Origin: Candidatus Latescibacterota bacterium
Lineage (GTDB): Bacteria; JAAXHH01
NCBI GenBank assembly: GCA_012270975.1
Contig: JAAXHH010000148.1
Span: forward strand, 1-64,000
DNA: 64,000 bases
Direction: 5' to 3'
Position numbers and translations under genes: made by a program. Positions within the stretch are counted from its first letter, which is position 1; every line of letters starts with the position of its first letter. Positions 9,245 to 19,047 of this stretch are shown piece by piece. Below the pieces are notes generated by a model that ran no database searches, was not told where the DNA came from, and saw only the letters and a list, made by a program, of their open reading frames with translations.

Positions 9245-10360
9245 ATGCACGATCCAAGATACGGCGACCTGGCCAAGGTGCTCACCGGACATTCGACGAA
9301 GATCCAGCTGGGGGACCGGGTGCTCATCGAGGCTTTCGACGTGCCTGATGAGATGGTAATCTCGCTGATCCGGACGATTCGGGAGGCGGGCGGCGTGCCG
9401 CTGGTCTCCATCAAGCACCAGCGCGTCATGCGGGAACTGGTCTACGCCGGGGACGAGGACGCCATAGAAGCCGCCGGTGCATATGAAGCCCATCGCATGG
9501 CGCGGGTGCAGGCCTACATGGCCCTGCGCGGCAGCCGGAACGTGATGGAGATGTCGGACGTGCCGGGCGAGGCCATGCGGCTCTACGAGCAACGCTGGCT
9601 CAAGCCCGTGCACTTCGATATCCGGGTGCCGAAGACCCGGTGGGTGGTGTTGCGCTGGCCGACCCCGTCCATGGCGCAGCAGGCCGGCATGAGCACCGAG
9701 GCCTTCGAGGACTTCTTCTTCGACGTGTGCACGCTGGATTACGGGAAGATGGAGCGGGCGCTCACGCCGCTCAAAGAGCGCATGGACTTCACCGACCGCG
9801 TCCGGATCACGGGTCCGGGCACGGACCTGAGCTTCAGTATCCGGGACATCCCCACTGTGGGATGTTCGGGCGACCGCAACATCCCCGACGGCGAGTGCTT
9901 TACCGCGCCGGTGCGGGGCTCGGTAAACGGCGTCATCCGGTTCAACACGCCGACGCTGTACCACGGCGTGACGTTTACGGACGTGGAGTTGCGTTTCGAA
10001 GACGGCAGGATAACCGAGGCGACGGGCAACCGTACGGACAAGCTGAACGAGATCTTCGACACCGACGAGGGGGCGCGTTACATAGGCGAATTCGCCATCG
10101 GCTTCAATCCCCACATCACCATGCCCATGCTGGACATCCTCTTCGACGAGAAGATCGCCGGGTCCTTTCACTTCACGCCCGGACAGGCCTACGAGGAGGC
10201 CGACAACGGCAACCGGTCCGCCGTCCACTGGGACATGGTCATGATCCAGACGCCGGAATACGGCGGAGGGATCATCGAGTTCGACGGGGAAGTGATCCGG
10301 CGGGACGGGAAGTTCGTCGTTCCGGAACTCGAGGACCTGAACCCGGAACGGTTGAAATGA
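9245..10360 (+). CDS. Aminopeptidase, peptidase family M29
   Basis: This 371-residue protein resembles thermophilic aminopeptidase T (M29), a cobalt/zinc metallopeptidase that removes N-terminal residues. Expected metal-site residues are present: E217 in IPDGE, E282 in GEFAIG, H309 in GSFHF, and H328/D330 in VHWDMV. It is a soluble cytoplasmic enzyme without a signal peptide and is close to the usual family length of about 370-410. It follows the GH106-like gene by 102 bases on the same strand. The two may share a transcript but no functional link is evident. Confidence 0.9.
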   Translation: MHDPRYGDLAKVLTGHSTKIQLGDRVLIEAFDVPDEMVISLIRTIREAGGVPLVSIKHQRVMRELVYAGDEDAIEAAGAYEAHRMARVQAYMALRGSRNVMEMSDVPGEAMRLYEQRWLKPVHFDIRVPKTRWVVLRWPTPSMAQQAGMSTEAFEDFFFDVCTLDYGKMERALTPLKERMDFTDRVRITGPGTDLSFSIRDIPTVGCSGDRNIPDGECFTAPVRGSVNGVIRFNTPTLYHGVTFTDVELRFEDGRITEATGNRTDKLNEIFDTDEGARYIGEFAIGFNPHITMPMLDILFDEKIAGSFHFTPGQAYEEADNGNRSAVHWDMVMIQTPEYGGGIIEFDGEVIRRDGKFVVPELEDLNPERLK

Positions 10361-10387
10361 GAGAGGCGTGCCTCGACGCCGCGACGA

Positions 10388-12808
10388 CTACCGTTCCATG
10401 ACCAGGAAGTTGACCGATTTGGATACGGTGCTTCCCGCGTTCTGATCGGTCAACGTGACGGTAAGCACGTACTCACCCGCAGGCAGGCCAGAGGAATCCA
10501 GCGATGTGTACTCACGGTCCTCGGTCGCGTATCCTTCTCCCGAGAAAGCCATCATCACCGCCTGCATGTCTCTTTGCCCGCGGGCTGACCAGCCACGCCG
10601 TTCATAACCGTACAGGGGATTGATCTCGTAGAGGATCTCGTACCCGGTTTTCCCGTCCTGATCCTGAGCCAGATTGTACAATTCGTAGTAAACGTAAACG
10701 GGATTCCCGCGAATGTAGAGCCGCCCCGGATTGGGCGTGATGTTCAGCCCGTTGCGCACGAATGGACCCTGTACGCCTGACGGCGCGATCCGGGTGGCCA
10801 GCTTGAGGCCGCTGATGAGCAGTTCCTCCCCGCTGTAATCGGACAGGGTGACCGGTTTGTGATACACCCCGATCCTTTGCGAAGTTTCATCCCGCACCTG
10901 GACCGCCAGTGTGAAGTTACCCACCGGCGCGACGACGCTTTCAGGCAGGGTATACACCGGGACTTTCACGTGACTTTCGGCTATCGTCCGTTTCGGCCGG
11001 TCGAAGGGGCCGAAACCGAACTCGTGGGTGAACTGCGGGCTCAAGGTCGAATCGCGCAGGGTGACCAGGTGCGCGAGACGGGTGCTGTTCCCCCGTCCGT
11101 CCGATACGTCGCCGAATTGCCACACGGGTATGCTGTAGGACAGATCCAGTTCGGTTGCGCCATTGTCCGCCCGGAAGGTCACCGCGTCGAAAGCATATTC
11201 GAGCCATTCCCCGCCAAAGTCATGCCGGTATTCCTCGGGAGCTTCCGCGATCAGTTCCTCGGCGAGCCGCCGGGGGCTGAACCGTTCCTGCCGAACCGCT
11301 TCCTGCTGGTTCGTCAGGAGGTTTCCCCAAGGGTAATCGAACCTCCCCCCACCGAACTGGTCGACGAAGAACAGTTCCAGGCCATACCGGGCGTATACCC
11401 AGCTTTCGGTAGCGTAACCATGCCCCATCAGTTTTCTCTCCCCCTGTCTTCCCAGGTCCGATCTTGATGCGACGATTCCGTCGGCCAGCAATCCGCCAAC
11501 CTCGTTTATTTCTTCTTCGGTAATCCCCTCGGGCGGAACAATCGTCAAGTAGCCCCGGTCGACACGCAATTGATAACCGTACCGGGCGTTCTGCTCGCGG
11601 ACCGCATCCACTGCCGCATCATCGGAAACAGTAGCCCCTTGATAGGCATTCCGATCTGCGATATAGACGTCGCCGCGGCGGTTTTCCGGCTCGCCGAAGC
11701 GGACGTATATCTCGCCGCGGCGGTCGTAGGGGTGCTGTCCCTGTGAAAAATGGTACCGGGCATATATTACACGACGGTAATGCTCCATGAGGCGTTCGTT
11801 CACCGCGGTGGCGGGGTTTGGATCCCTGGCGTTCCAGAAGGCACGCCAGCGCGCATCACGATCGGTCCCGCCGGCTTCCTCCCAGGCGGTCAGTTCGTCG
11901 GGAGGAGCTACGTGCGCCAGGTCCCGGTAAACCTTCTTTTCATCAGGGTCCAGAAGGGAAATGTACGTCTCAAAAGCCCCATGCAGCACGTCGGGTCTAG
12001 AATTCGCGTCTTCGGACAGCGTGCTGAATTGTGTCAACAGGGTCCGAACTATCGTTGAACCCGATTCGCCCAGGTCATCTCCGGTCCGTTCGAGCAACTC
12101 CACGGCCAGGCCATACCTTTCGGTGAGAAGGGCCAGATAGAGGAAACGACTGAGTGCGTCGTAATGGGAGGGATTAACCCTGAACTGTGAGATATATGCC
12201 GCCATCGCCTTGTCGAATTCAGGCGATTCGGGCAGTTCGTAACAGCGGCCGATCTGAAAATACGCATCGGGATGGGCAGGATCCAATACCGCCGCTTTGA
12301 GGAAAAAGGTCCGGCCGTCCCGGCCGCTGCCCAGAATCCGGTCGGTCTTTCGCGGATTCATATGGGCGATTCCCAGATGGTACTGGATTTCCGGGTCGTC
12401 AGGCGAGAGCCTCGCCGCCATGCGCAGAGCTTGACGCGCGTCCAGTCTGCGATGGTCCATCTGCAGATAGGTTTTGCCCAGTCCCACGTAGCCAGATGCC
12501 CAGTTCTCGTCCAGTTCGACCGAACGCTTGAACGAACTTACCGCCTTCCGGTAGTCTGCGAGTTCGAAATAGGCCATGCCCTGCCAGTAATGAGCGGGCG
12601 CCGAGCCTCCTTCCTCCTCAACCGCCTGCTGAAACAGCGCCAGCGCTTCCTGGAACCGTTCAGCTTCGTAAAGCGCCTTGCCCGTTTCCAAGGGAGAGTT
12701 TTGTTTTTTTTCAGGAACCGGACTCGCAGACGCAGGCAGGGCCAGTATTTGGTCCTGTAGAGTACAGATCACCACGGCTAAAACGAACAGTAGGTAAAAT
12801 TTTGACAT
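10388..12808 (-). CDS. GWxTD-domain protein with N-terminal TPR repeats
   Basis: The start at ATG 12808 gives a signal peptide (MSKFYLLFVLAVV). A GTG start at 12859 would bury it. Residues about 45-260 hold tetratricopeptide repeats (ALYEAERFQEALALF, ADYRKAVSSFKRSVELDENW). The GWxTD module follows, recognisable by RWRAFWNARDP, NERLMEHYRRVIYA and DRRGEIYVRFGEPENR. The C-terminal third is beta-rich and ends in an Ig-like region that describes stress-response style strands. GWxTD proteins are found mainly in Bacteroidota-related lineages and have no established biochemical role. Its location next to envelope permeases fits a periplasmic or cell-surface function. Confidence 0.82.
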   Translation of the reverse strand: MSKFYLLFVLAVVICTLQDQILALPASASPVPEKKQNSPLETGKALYEAERFQEALALFQQAVEEEGGSAPAHYWQGMAYFELADYRKAVSSFKRSVELDENWASGYVGLGKTYLQMDHRRLDARQALRMAARLSPDDPEIQYHLGIAHMNPRKTDRILGSGRDGRTFFLKAAVLDPAHPDAYFQIGRCYELPESPEFDKAMAAYISQFRVNPSHYDALSRFLYLALLTERYGLAVELLERTGDDLGESGSTIVRTLLTQFSTLSEDANSRPDVLHGAFETYISLLDPDEKKVYRDLAHVAPPDELTAWEEAGGTDRDARWRAFWNARDPNPATAVNERLMEHYRRVIYARYHFSQGQHPYDRRGEIYVRFGEPENRRGDVYIADRNAYQGATVSDDAAVDAVREQNARYGYQLRVDRGYLTIVPPEGITEEEINEVGGLLADGIVASRSDLGRQGERKLMGHGYATESWVYARYGLELFFVDQFGGGRFDYPWGNLLTNQQEAVRQERFSPRRLAEELIAEAPEEYRHDFGGEWLEYAFDAVTFRADNGATELDLSYSIPVWQFGDVSDGRGNSTRLAHLVTLRDSTLSPQFTHEFGFGPFDRPKRTIAESHVKVPVYTLPESVVAPVGNFTLAVQVRDETSQRIGVYHKPVTLSDYSGEELLISGLKLATRIAPSGVQGPFVRNGLNITPNPGRLYIRGNPVYVYYELYNLAQDQDGKTGYEILYEINPLYGYERRGWSARGQRDMQAVMMAFSGEGYATEDREYTSLDSSGLPAGEYVLTVTLTDQNAGSTVSKSVNFLVMER

Positions 12809-12917
12809 GATTAAAACGGAACTGTTGGCGTGCGTGGACTCGAAAGGCGTGAAATACACGCTTTAGCAGGGGTTTAACAAACTACAATAAAGCGCTTCAA
12901 CGGTCAATCAAAGTCGC

Positions 12918-15293
12918 CTACTCGCGCCTCAGGGTGTCCGCTGGGTTGATCAATGCGCTCCGGCAGGTCTGTAGGCTGACCGTGATCAGGGCGATGGACA
13001 GGACCGCGAGGCCGGCGAGGATGAAGGGATCGGCGCCGATATCGGCGCGGTAGGCGAAGTCGGCCAGCCATTCGTTCATGAGCCACCAGGCCGCGGGCCA
13101 GGCGAGAACATTCGCGATCACCACCAAGTAGACGAACTGCTTCGACATCAATCCCATGATGTCCGATACTGCGGCGCCCATGACCTTCCGGATGCCGACC
13201 TCCCGAGTACGGCGTGCGACCTCTAGGGACACCAGGCCATACACGCCCAGGCAGGCGATCAGCAGGGCGAACACCGCCGAATAGGTGAAGATTCGCGCCA
13301 GGTTGGCCTCTTCCACGTAGAAGCGGCCGATGTCGTCATCCAGAAAGAAGTACTCGAATGGCGATCCCGGCGCGACTTCCGTCCAGGTCTCTCTCAACCG
13401 ATCCAGCGTGGCGGGCAGGTTCCGATCGCTGACGCGGACCAGGAAGTAACGGATCTGATCCATTGATTCCCCGAAGACCACGGGATTCAGGGTGAGTATG
13501 ACGGGTTCGATCTCGTGGTGCATGGACCGGTAATGGTAATCTTCCACCACGCCGATGACCGTGACGCCGTGCGGCAACGTGCGGCCGATGGGATCTTCCC
13601 ACCCCATTGATCTGGCCGCAGCCTCGTTTATGATACATGACCCCGATTCGTCCCCGCCGAACTCCCGCGAAAAATCCCGCCCCGCGACCAGGTTCATTTC
13701 GAGGGTCTTCACGTAGTCGTAGTCCACGGTGTACATGTACGCCTCCAGCCGGTTCCCGGCCTTGTCGGTGTACGCGGCCTGGGCTAGGCCGCGGTCCGGA
13801 CCGAAGGAGTTCGAAACACCGGTCACCTGGAGCACGTCCTCGTAGGATATCACCCGGTTCCTGAAAACATCCACGCTGCCGGAACCCTGATCTTTCTGGA
13901 TCACGATGACGTTTTCGGTGTTGTATCCCAGGTCCCCGGTCCGGGCGAAATCCAGCTGCCGCGTCATGACCAGAATGGAGACGACGAGCGCCGCGGACAG
14001 CCCGAACTGCACGACCATGAGGCCCCGGATGAGCAGGTTCGGCCCGCCGACCTGGATCCGCCGCTGGAAGATGGCGACGGGATTGAACCGGGAAAGGACC
14101 AGGGACGGGTAGCTGCCGGATACGAAGGCGACCAATAAGGTGAACGCCATGAGTGCGATCAGCGTGGATCCGCTGGAAAGGTAGTCGAGGACGAGCGAAC
14201 TCCCCGCCAGCGAATTGAAGATGGGCAGGAAGAGATGGGCCAGGACCACCCCGAGCACGAGGGCGAAGCAGCTCAGCACCAGCGATTCTCGCAGGTGCTG
14301 CCCCGCGATCTGCGACTGTTGCGCGCCGAATACCTTGCGAAGACCAACCTCCTTCGCGCGGGTCGAGGAACGGCATATGGCCAGATTCATGAAGTTGACG
14401 CACGCTATGAAAAGGACGAGCAGAGCTGTGCTGATCAGTAGGTAGGACCTGTTCGGATCGCTGGCGGTGCCCAGACCGCCCCCTACCTCCGGGTCCAGGT
14501 GGGTGTCCGTGAGCGCCTGGATTTCCAGCATCCTGGACATCTGACCCGAGAAATGGGCGCTGGAGAAATCGGGGAACTGTTCCGTGAGCAGATCGGCCTG
14601 TTGCGGATCCGCCAATTCCGCGTAAGTGGACGTGACGGAGTAGTTCCAGCTGTCAACGGCATTGGCGAGCCAGGGAGTCATGCCAATCGTTCGCTCGAAG
14701 GGGAGCAGGAAATCGAATTGAATGCTGGAATTTCCCGGGTTGTCCTCCGTCACGCCGGTTACGGTAAACGGCTCGTCCTTGATCGTGATTTGTCGGCCCA
14801 GTGCGCTTTCCCCGCCGAAGTACTTCTCTGCCATGGACCGACTGATCACCAAGGCGTTGAAATCGGCAAAAACCGACTCGGGATCCCCTTCGATCAACGG
14901 AAATGAAAACACCTGGAAGACTGAAGGATCGCAGGTGAGCATGCGGCCCTCTCTGAACGTGTCGTCCCCGACACGCACCACCGATTCACCGAACGACCGA
15001 ATCCTGACCGTTTCGACAACCCCGGGGAATTGGCGTTTCAGTGCCGGTGCGAGTGGAATCGGGGTAATCGCGGTGCGGAACGGCGTGCCGTCGAATCCCT
15101 GCCCCGATACGTTGACCCGGTAAATCCGGTCCGCTTTCTCGTGGAAGGTATCGAAGGTCCACTCCTGGCGTACGAAGAGAAAGACGAGCAGGCTGCAGGC
15201 GATTCCGGTGGAAAGGCCCAGCGTGTTGATGAAGAAGTAACCCTTGTTGCTGAAGAGGTGCCGAAACGCGATGATGAGGTGGTTGTTCAGCAT
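12918..15293 (-). CDS. MacB/FtsX-family ABC transporter permease
   Basis: This is a second two-half FtsX permease of 791 residues. It has helix 1 near residues 19-40 (FINTLGLSTGIACSLLVFLF), a large periplasmic domain, helices near 280-400, a central helix near 420, a second periplasmic domain, and three C-terminal helices. Conserved GLRKVFGAQQ and GIRKVMGAA loops are present. ATG 15293 is preferred over GTG 15299 because AGGAG sits 8 bases before it. It shares the architecture of the permease at 4700-7162 but has GC content typical of the host. No ATPase is next to it. The partner and cargo cannot be inferred. Confidence 0.92.
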   Translation of the reverse strand: MLNNHLIIAFRHLFSNKGYFFINTLGLSTGIACSLLVFLFVRQEWTFDTFHEKADRIYRVNVSGQGFDGTPFRTAITPIPLAPALKRQFPGVVETVRIRSFGESVVRVGDDTFREGRMLTCDPSVFQVFSFPLIEGDPESVFADFNALVISRSMAEKYFGGESALGRQITIKDEPFTVTGVTEDNPGNSSIQFDFLLPFERTIGMTPWLANAVDSWNYSVTSTYAELADPQQADLLTEQFPDFSSAHFSGQMSRMLEIQALTDTHLDPEVGGGLGTASDPNRSYLLISTALLVLFIACVNFMNLAICRSSTRAKEVGLRKVFGAQQSQIAGQHLRESLVLSCFALVLGVVLAHLFLPIFNSLAGSSLVLDYLSSGSTLIALMAFTLLVAFVSGSYPSLVLSRFNPVAIFQRRIQVGGPNLLIRGLMVVQFGLSAALVVSILVMTRQLDFARTGDLGYNTENVIVIQKDQGSGSVDVFRNRVISYEDVLQVTGVSNSFGPDRGLAQAAYTDKAGNRLEAYMYTVDYDYVKTLEMNLVAGRDFSREFGGDESGSCIINEAAARSMGWEDPIGRTLPHGVTVIGVVEDYHYRSMHHEIEPVILTLNPVVFGESMDQIRYFLVRVSDRNLPATLDRLRETWTEVAPGSPFEYFFLDDDIGRFYVEEANLARIFTYSAVFALLIACLGVYGLVSLEVARRTREVGIRKVMGAAVSDIMGLMSKQFVYLVVIANVLAWPAAWWLMNEWLADFAYRADIGADPFILAGLAVLSIALITVSLQTCRSALINPADTLRRE

Positions 15294-15461
15294 GGCCACA
15301 ACTCCTCCCGTGTCTCACGGCTGCATACTGCAATCGCTCACCAGGGACCGCATTCCCGGTGGAATGGAAAAGGGAATCTACGGTTTCGACCCATAGATCC
15401 CCTTGAAGGTTGCATGTGGAAACTGTTACGATTCAGAACTTATGACACACGCTCCTGGCAA

Positions 15462-17645
15462 TCAGGGATCAACGACGAACGTGTTTTCGCTGCGGCGATG
15501 GCTCCTTTCACCGTTGAGCGTTATCTCACCGACCAGTCGATACTCACCGGCGACTTCGGGATTGTATGTGCAAGCGTCATACATCACCCGTGTGCCCTCG
15601 ATACTCTCCCACGTACTGCCCATATCGTCGCTTCGCTGCCATTCGGAGTAATGAACGGTAAGAGTATCATTAGTGAAAGAATTAGTCCAGTCTTTCAGTC
15701 CCTCGGGGGGGAGACCTAAAAACCCCGCAAGAGGGTTTCTAGTGTTAGTGAAACAATCAGGATATTCTATTTCTAATTCAAGTCCTCCTGATGTACTGAA
15801 TATCAACTTGCCGCGCTCGACCGTCACACCTTCCCACCGGACGTATTCAATCTCTTCCCCTCCTTCACCGTCACCACCCTCTCCGCCGTCTCCACCGTCC
15901 TCGACTTCACACATCATAATCCCCTGCCTAACGTCCATTTCGTCCAGCCAGGCCTGGAATTCGGCATCCGGAGGTACGCAGATATTCGTGCCCTGCAGCA
16001 ACAGGTCATGGATTGGGGCGTCAAGAAAGGATCGGGGAAGCGATCCGGTCAAATCCGGGTTGCCATTCAGTTTCATGATGTTAAGCCGGGTCAAACCACC
16101 AATTTCGGCGGGCACGGTTCCTTCCAGTTCATTGTTCGACAAACTCAACAAACGGAGATTGGAGAGCTGTCCGATTTCCGGGGGTATGTTTCCGGACAGG
16201 CTATTCGAATCCAGGGTCAACCGCTCCAGAGCGGTCATTTGACCCAGTTCGGGAGGGATTGCTCCGGACAACGCGTTGCGACTGAGACTAAGCAAATCCA
16301 TGCTGGTCAACTGCCCCAGTTCAGCAGGGATCGATCCGGTCAAATGGTTACTGTCCAGGGTCATTTCCCTGAGTCCGGTTAGCTGTCCCAGTTCTGCGGG
16401 GATCGGTCCCGTCAAGTCATTGGTGCTCAGATTCATGAGAACAAGACGCTCCAGCTGACTCAGTTCAGCGGGTATTGATCCCGTCAAATCGTTGCTCCCG
16501 ATTTGCAAAGTGTCAAGATGCGCCAGTTGACCGAATTCCGCGGGGATTGATCCGGCCATGCCGACCGCTGAAAGGTCTACCCTGGTTACCCGGGCCATAT
16601 CATTGGTCGTAATGCCTTGCCAGGTACTGATGGGTGCCTCACTCAACCAGTTGTCCTGGCTTGTCCAGTTCGGTCCGTCCGTTGCGTTGTATATTGCGAT
16701 GAGCGCCTCGCGATCCGGACTGGGCAGCATCACCGTAACCGTCACGCTCTCCGACGCCTCGCCTGCCGTGGCCGTTATGTCCGCCGTACCGGAACTCACG
16801 GGCGTAACCAGTCCGTCCGCGTCCACGGTTGCCACCGATTCATTGCTGCTTGACCAGGATACCATCGCGTCTTCAATGGTGACATCGTTCGCGTCACTCA
16901 CCGTGGCCGTGAACTGCAACGTCTGATCTATATCGGTCAGTGTGGTAGAGTCCGGCTCAACGGCGATCACGATGGCGGCCGGTACCTGCTCGACGGTAAT
17001 GTCCGCACCGGAAGACAGGCTGCCGGACTTGGCCGTTACTTCAGCCATGCCGTTGCTCACCGCCGTCACGAGGCCCGTTCCGCTCACGGTCGCCACAGCT
17101 TCATTCCCGCTGGACCAGGTAATAGTCTGGCCGGCCATGACGTTGTTCCGCTGGTCCCGTACCGTTGCGCTAAGTTGAACGGTCGCCCCAATCGCCTCCA
17201 GCGTATGCGACGAAGGTGTTATCGCGACCCGGGTCGGCACCGGTTCGGCTACAGTAATCGACGCCGTACCCGACGCGTTGCCCGAACGCGCGGTGATCTG
17301 GGACGTACCGTTGCTCACCGCCGTCACCAGGCCACTGCCGCTAACCGTCGCCACTGCCGTATTCGCACTCGTCCAGCTCACGGTCTGGCCGGTCATCGGG
17401 TTGTTGTTCTGGTCCCGCACCGTTGCCGTCAACTGCACGGTCGTGCCGATTGAAGCCAGGGTGTGCGAAGAAGGCGTGACGGTAATGCTCGTCGCCACGG
17501 GCGCCGGCGGTGGCGTGGGCGTCGTCGGTGTGGACGGAGTGGTGGGGCTCGTCGGGCCGCTGTCCCCGCCGCCGCACCCCGCCAGGATCATGAAGTACAA
17601 AGAAGCCGTGATCATTGCGAATGCGCGGCTATATGGGCGAATCAC
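15462..17645 (-). CDS. Surface lipoprotein with three Big2 domains and leucine-rich repeats
   Basis: GTG 17645 is chosen because AGGAG lies 6 bases upstream and the product then starts with a compact lipoprotein signal ending in LAGC. ATG 17699 is also open. After a Thr/Pro linker (TPSTPTTPTPPPAP) come three bacterial Ig-like (Big2) domains, each with the SxNxxVATVSxxGLVTAVS signature. About eight plant-type leucine-rich repeats (GSIPAELGQL, GAIPPELGQM, GNIPPEIGQL) follow. An acidic glycine tract and a C-terminal beta domain of about 110 residues close the protein. The design indicates an exposed binding or adhesion protein. Ligand unknown. GC content is somewhat lower than flanking genes. 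Confidence 0.85.
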   Translation of the reverse strand: MIRPYSRAFAMITASLYFMILAGCGGGDSGPTSPTTPSTPTTPTPPPAPVATSITVTPSSHTLASIGTTVQLTATVRDQNNNPMTGQTVSWTSANTAVATVSGSGLVTAVSNGTSQITARSGNASGTASITVAEPVPTRVAITPSSHTLEAIGATVQLSATVRDQRNNVMAGQTITWSSGNEAVATVSGTGLVTAVSNGMAEVTAKSGSLSSGADITVEQVPAAIVIAVEPDSTTLTDIDQTLQFTATVSDANDVTIEDAMVSWSSSNESVATVDADGLVTPVSSGTADITATAGEASESVTVTVMLPSPDREALIAIYNATDGPNWTSQDNWLSEAPISTWQGITTNDMARVTRVDLSAVGMAGSIPAEFGQLAHLDTLQIGSNDLTGSIPAELSQLERLVLMNLSTNDLTGPIPAELGQLTGLREMTLDSNHLTGSIPAELGQLTSMDLLSLSRNALSGAIPPELGQMTALERLTLDSNSLSGNIPPEIGQLSNLRLLSLSNNELEGTVPAEIGGLTRLNIMKLNGNPDLTGSLPRSFLDAPIHDLLLQGTNICVPPDAEFQAWLDEMDVRQGIMMCEVEDGGDGGEGGDGEGGEEIEYVRWEGVTVERGKLIFSTSGGLELEIEYPDCFTNTRNPLAGFLGLPPEGLKDWTNSFTNDTLTVHYSEWQRSDDMGSTWESIEGTRVMYDACTYNPEVAGEYRLVGEITLNGERSHRRSENTFVVDP

Positions 17646-17724
17646 GATGGACTCCTCTCGGATAAGGACTGAAAAGCGGTTCGTGTCGATCTTCCGCATG
17701 TGATCTTAATACTCGGGATCATTT

Positions 17725-17749
17725 TAGTCTATATTTTAAATAGTCTATA
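17725..17749. repeat. Direct repeat TAGTCTATA x2 in AT-rich gap between hemL and the LRR lipoprotein gene
   Basis: The nonamer occurs at 17725-17733 and 17741-17749, 16 bases apart. It lies about 80-105 bases upstream of the lipoprotein start in a very AT-rich gap, so it may be part of a promoter or operator. No convincing -35/-10 pair was seen. Confidence 0.4.
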
Positions 17750-17766
17750 ATTACTCTTATTTTACT

Positions 17767-19047
17767 TTAGAACTTCATGCTCTCCCGGGCCGCGTCGAGG
17801 GTCCGATCGATGTCATCTTCGGTGTGTGCCAGGGACACGAATCCCGTTTCAAGGCGCGAAGGCGCCAGGTAGACGCCGCGGTCCAGCATGTTCCAGAAAT
17901 AACGCCCGTACGTATCCGCGTCTGAAGTGGAGGCGGCATCGAAATTATCGACGGCCTGGTCGGTGAAGAAGGTACACATCATGGACCCGACGCGCGTCAG
18001 GTACGCGGGGACGCCCGCCTCTTTCGCCGCGGCGCGGAGGCCGTCGCCGAGCCGGGAAGCAAGGTTTTCGAGCCGTTCGTATACACCGGGTTCCTGAAGC
18101 TGACGCACTGTTTCATACCCCGCGGTCATGGCCAGTGGGTTGCCTGAAAGCGTGCCGGCCTGGTAGACTGCGCCGACGGGCGCCACGGTTTCCATGATTT
18201 CCCTGCGTCCGCCATAGGCGCCGACGGGGAGCCCTCCGCCGATGATCTTCCCAAGGCAGGTCATGTCGGCCGTGATGCCGAATCGTTCCTGCGCGCCGCC
18301 GAAAGCGATCCTGAATCCCGTAATGATCTCGTCGAAAATCAGGATGATGCCCCGCTTTTCCGTCTCTTCCCGGATGGTTTCGAGAAAGCCTTCGGCCGGC
18401 GGGATCATGCCCATGTTGCCGGCGACCGGTTCGACGATCACGCAGGCGATGTCGTCGCCCCGCTCCGACAGGGTGCGGCGGACGGCCCCGACGTCGTTGT
18501 ACGGCAGGTTGATGGTCATCTTCGCCAGGTCCGCGGGCACGCCGGGACTGTCGGGAATGCCGAACGTCGCGGCGCCCGATCCGGCCTGGATGAGAAAGCT
18601 GTCTCCGTGGCCGTGGTATCCCGCCTCGAACTTGACCGCCAGGTCGCGTCCCGTGTATCCGCGGGCCACGCGCAGGGCGCTCATGGTCGCCTCCGTACCG
18701 GAGTTGACCATGCGTATCAGCTCAATGGACGGGAAGGCGGTCTTGACCAGTTCCGCCAGCCTGATCTCGGCTTCCGTGGGCGTGCCGAAACTCGTGCCCC
18801 GCTCACAGGCCTTCTTCAGGGCTTCGACCACGGCGGGGTTTCCGTGGCCCAGGATCAGCGGTCCCCAGGATCCCAGATAGTCGATGTACTCGTTGCCGTC
18901 CACGTCGTAGACCTTCGATCCCGCGCCCCGGCCCATGAAGACGGGCCGGCCTCCGACCCGTCCGAAATTGCGCACGGGACTGTTCACCCCGCCTGGCATG
19001 GATCGCAGGGCCTGGTCGAATAGGGTACTGGATCGGGATCGGTTCAT
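17767..19047 (-). CDS. hemL: Glutamate-1-semialdehyde 2,1-aminomutase
   Basis: HemL is a PLP enzyme that converts glutamate-1-semialdehyde to 5-aminolevulinate in the C5 tetrapyrrole route. The 426-residue length is normal. The PLP lysine is K267 in [11 protein letters not shown], preceded by the cofactor aspartate in FDEIITGFR at 238-246. [12 protein letters not shown] at 115-126 binds the phosphate. The start codon overlaps the hemB stop as ATGA, so it is translationally coupled and lies last in the hem operon. Confidence 0.97.
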   Translation of the reverse strand: MNRSRSSTLFDQALRSMPGGVNSPVRNFGRVGGRPVFMGRGAGSKVYDVDGNEYIDYLGSWGPLILGHGNPAVVEALKKACERGTSFGTPTEAEIRLAELVKTAFPSIELIRMVNSGTEATMSALRVARGYTGRDLAVKFEAGYHGHGDSFLIQAGSGAATFGIPDSPGVPADLAKMTINLPYNDVGAVRRTLSERGDDIACVIVEPVAGNMGMIPPAEGFLETIREETEKRGIILIFDEIITGFRIAFGGAQERFGITADMTCLGKIIGGGLPVGAYGGRREIMETVAPVGAVYQAGTLSGNPLAMTAGYETVRQLQEPGVYERLENLASRLGDGLRAAAKEAGVPAYLTRVGSMMCTFFTDQAVDNFDAASTSDADTYGRYFWNMLDRGVYLAPSRLETGFVSLAHTEDDIDRTLDAARESMKF

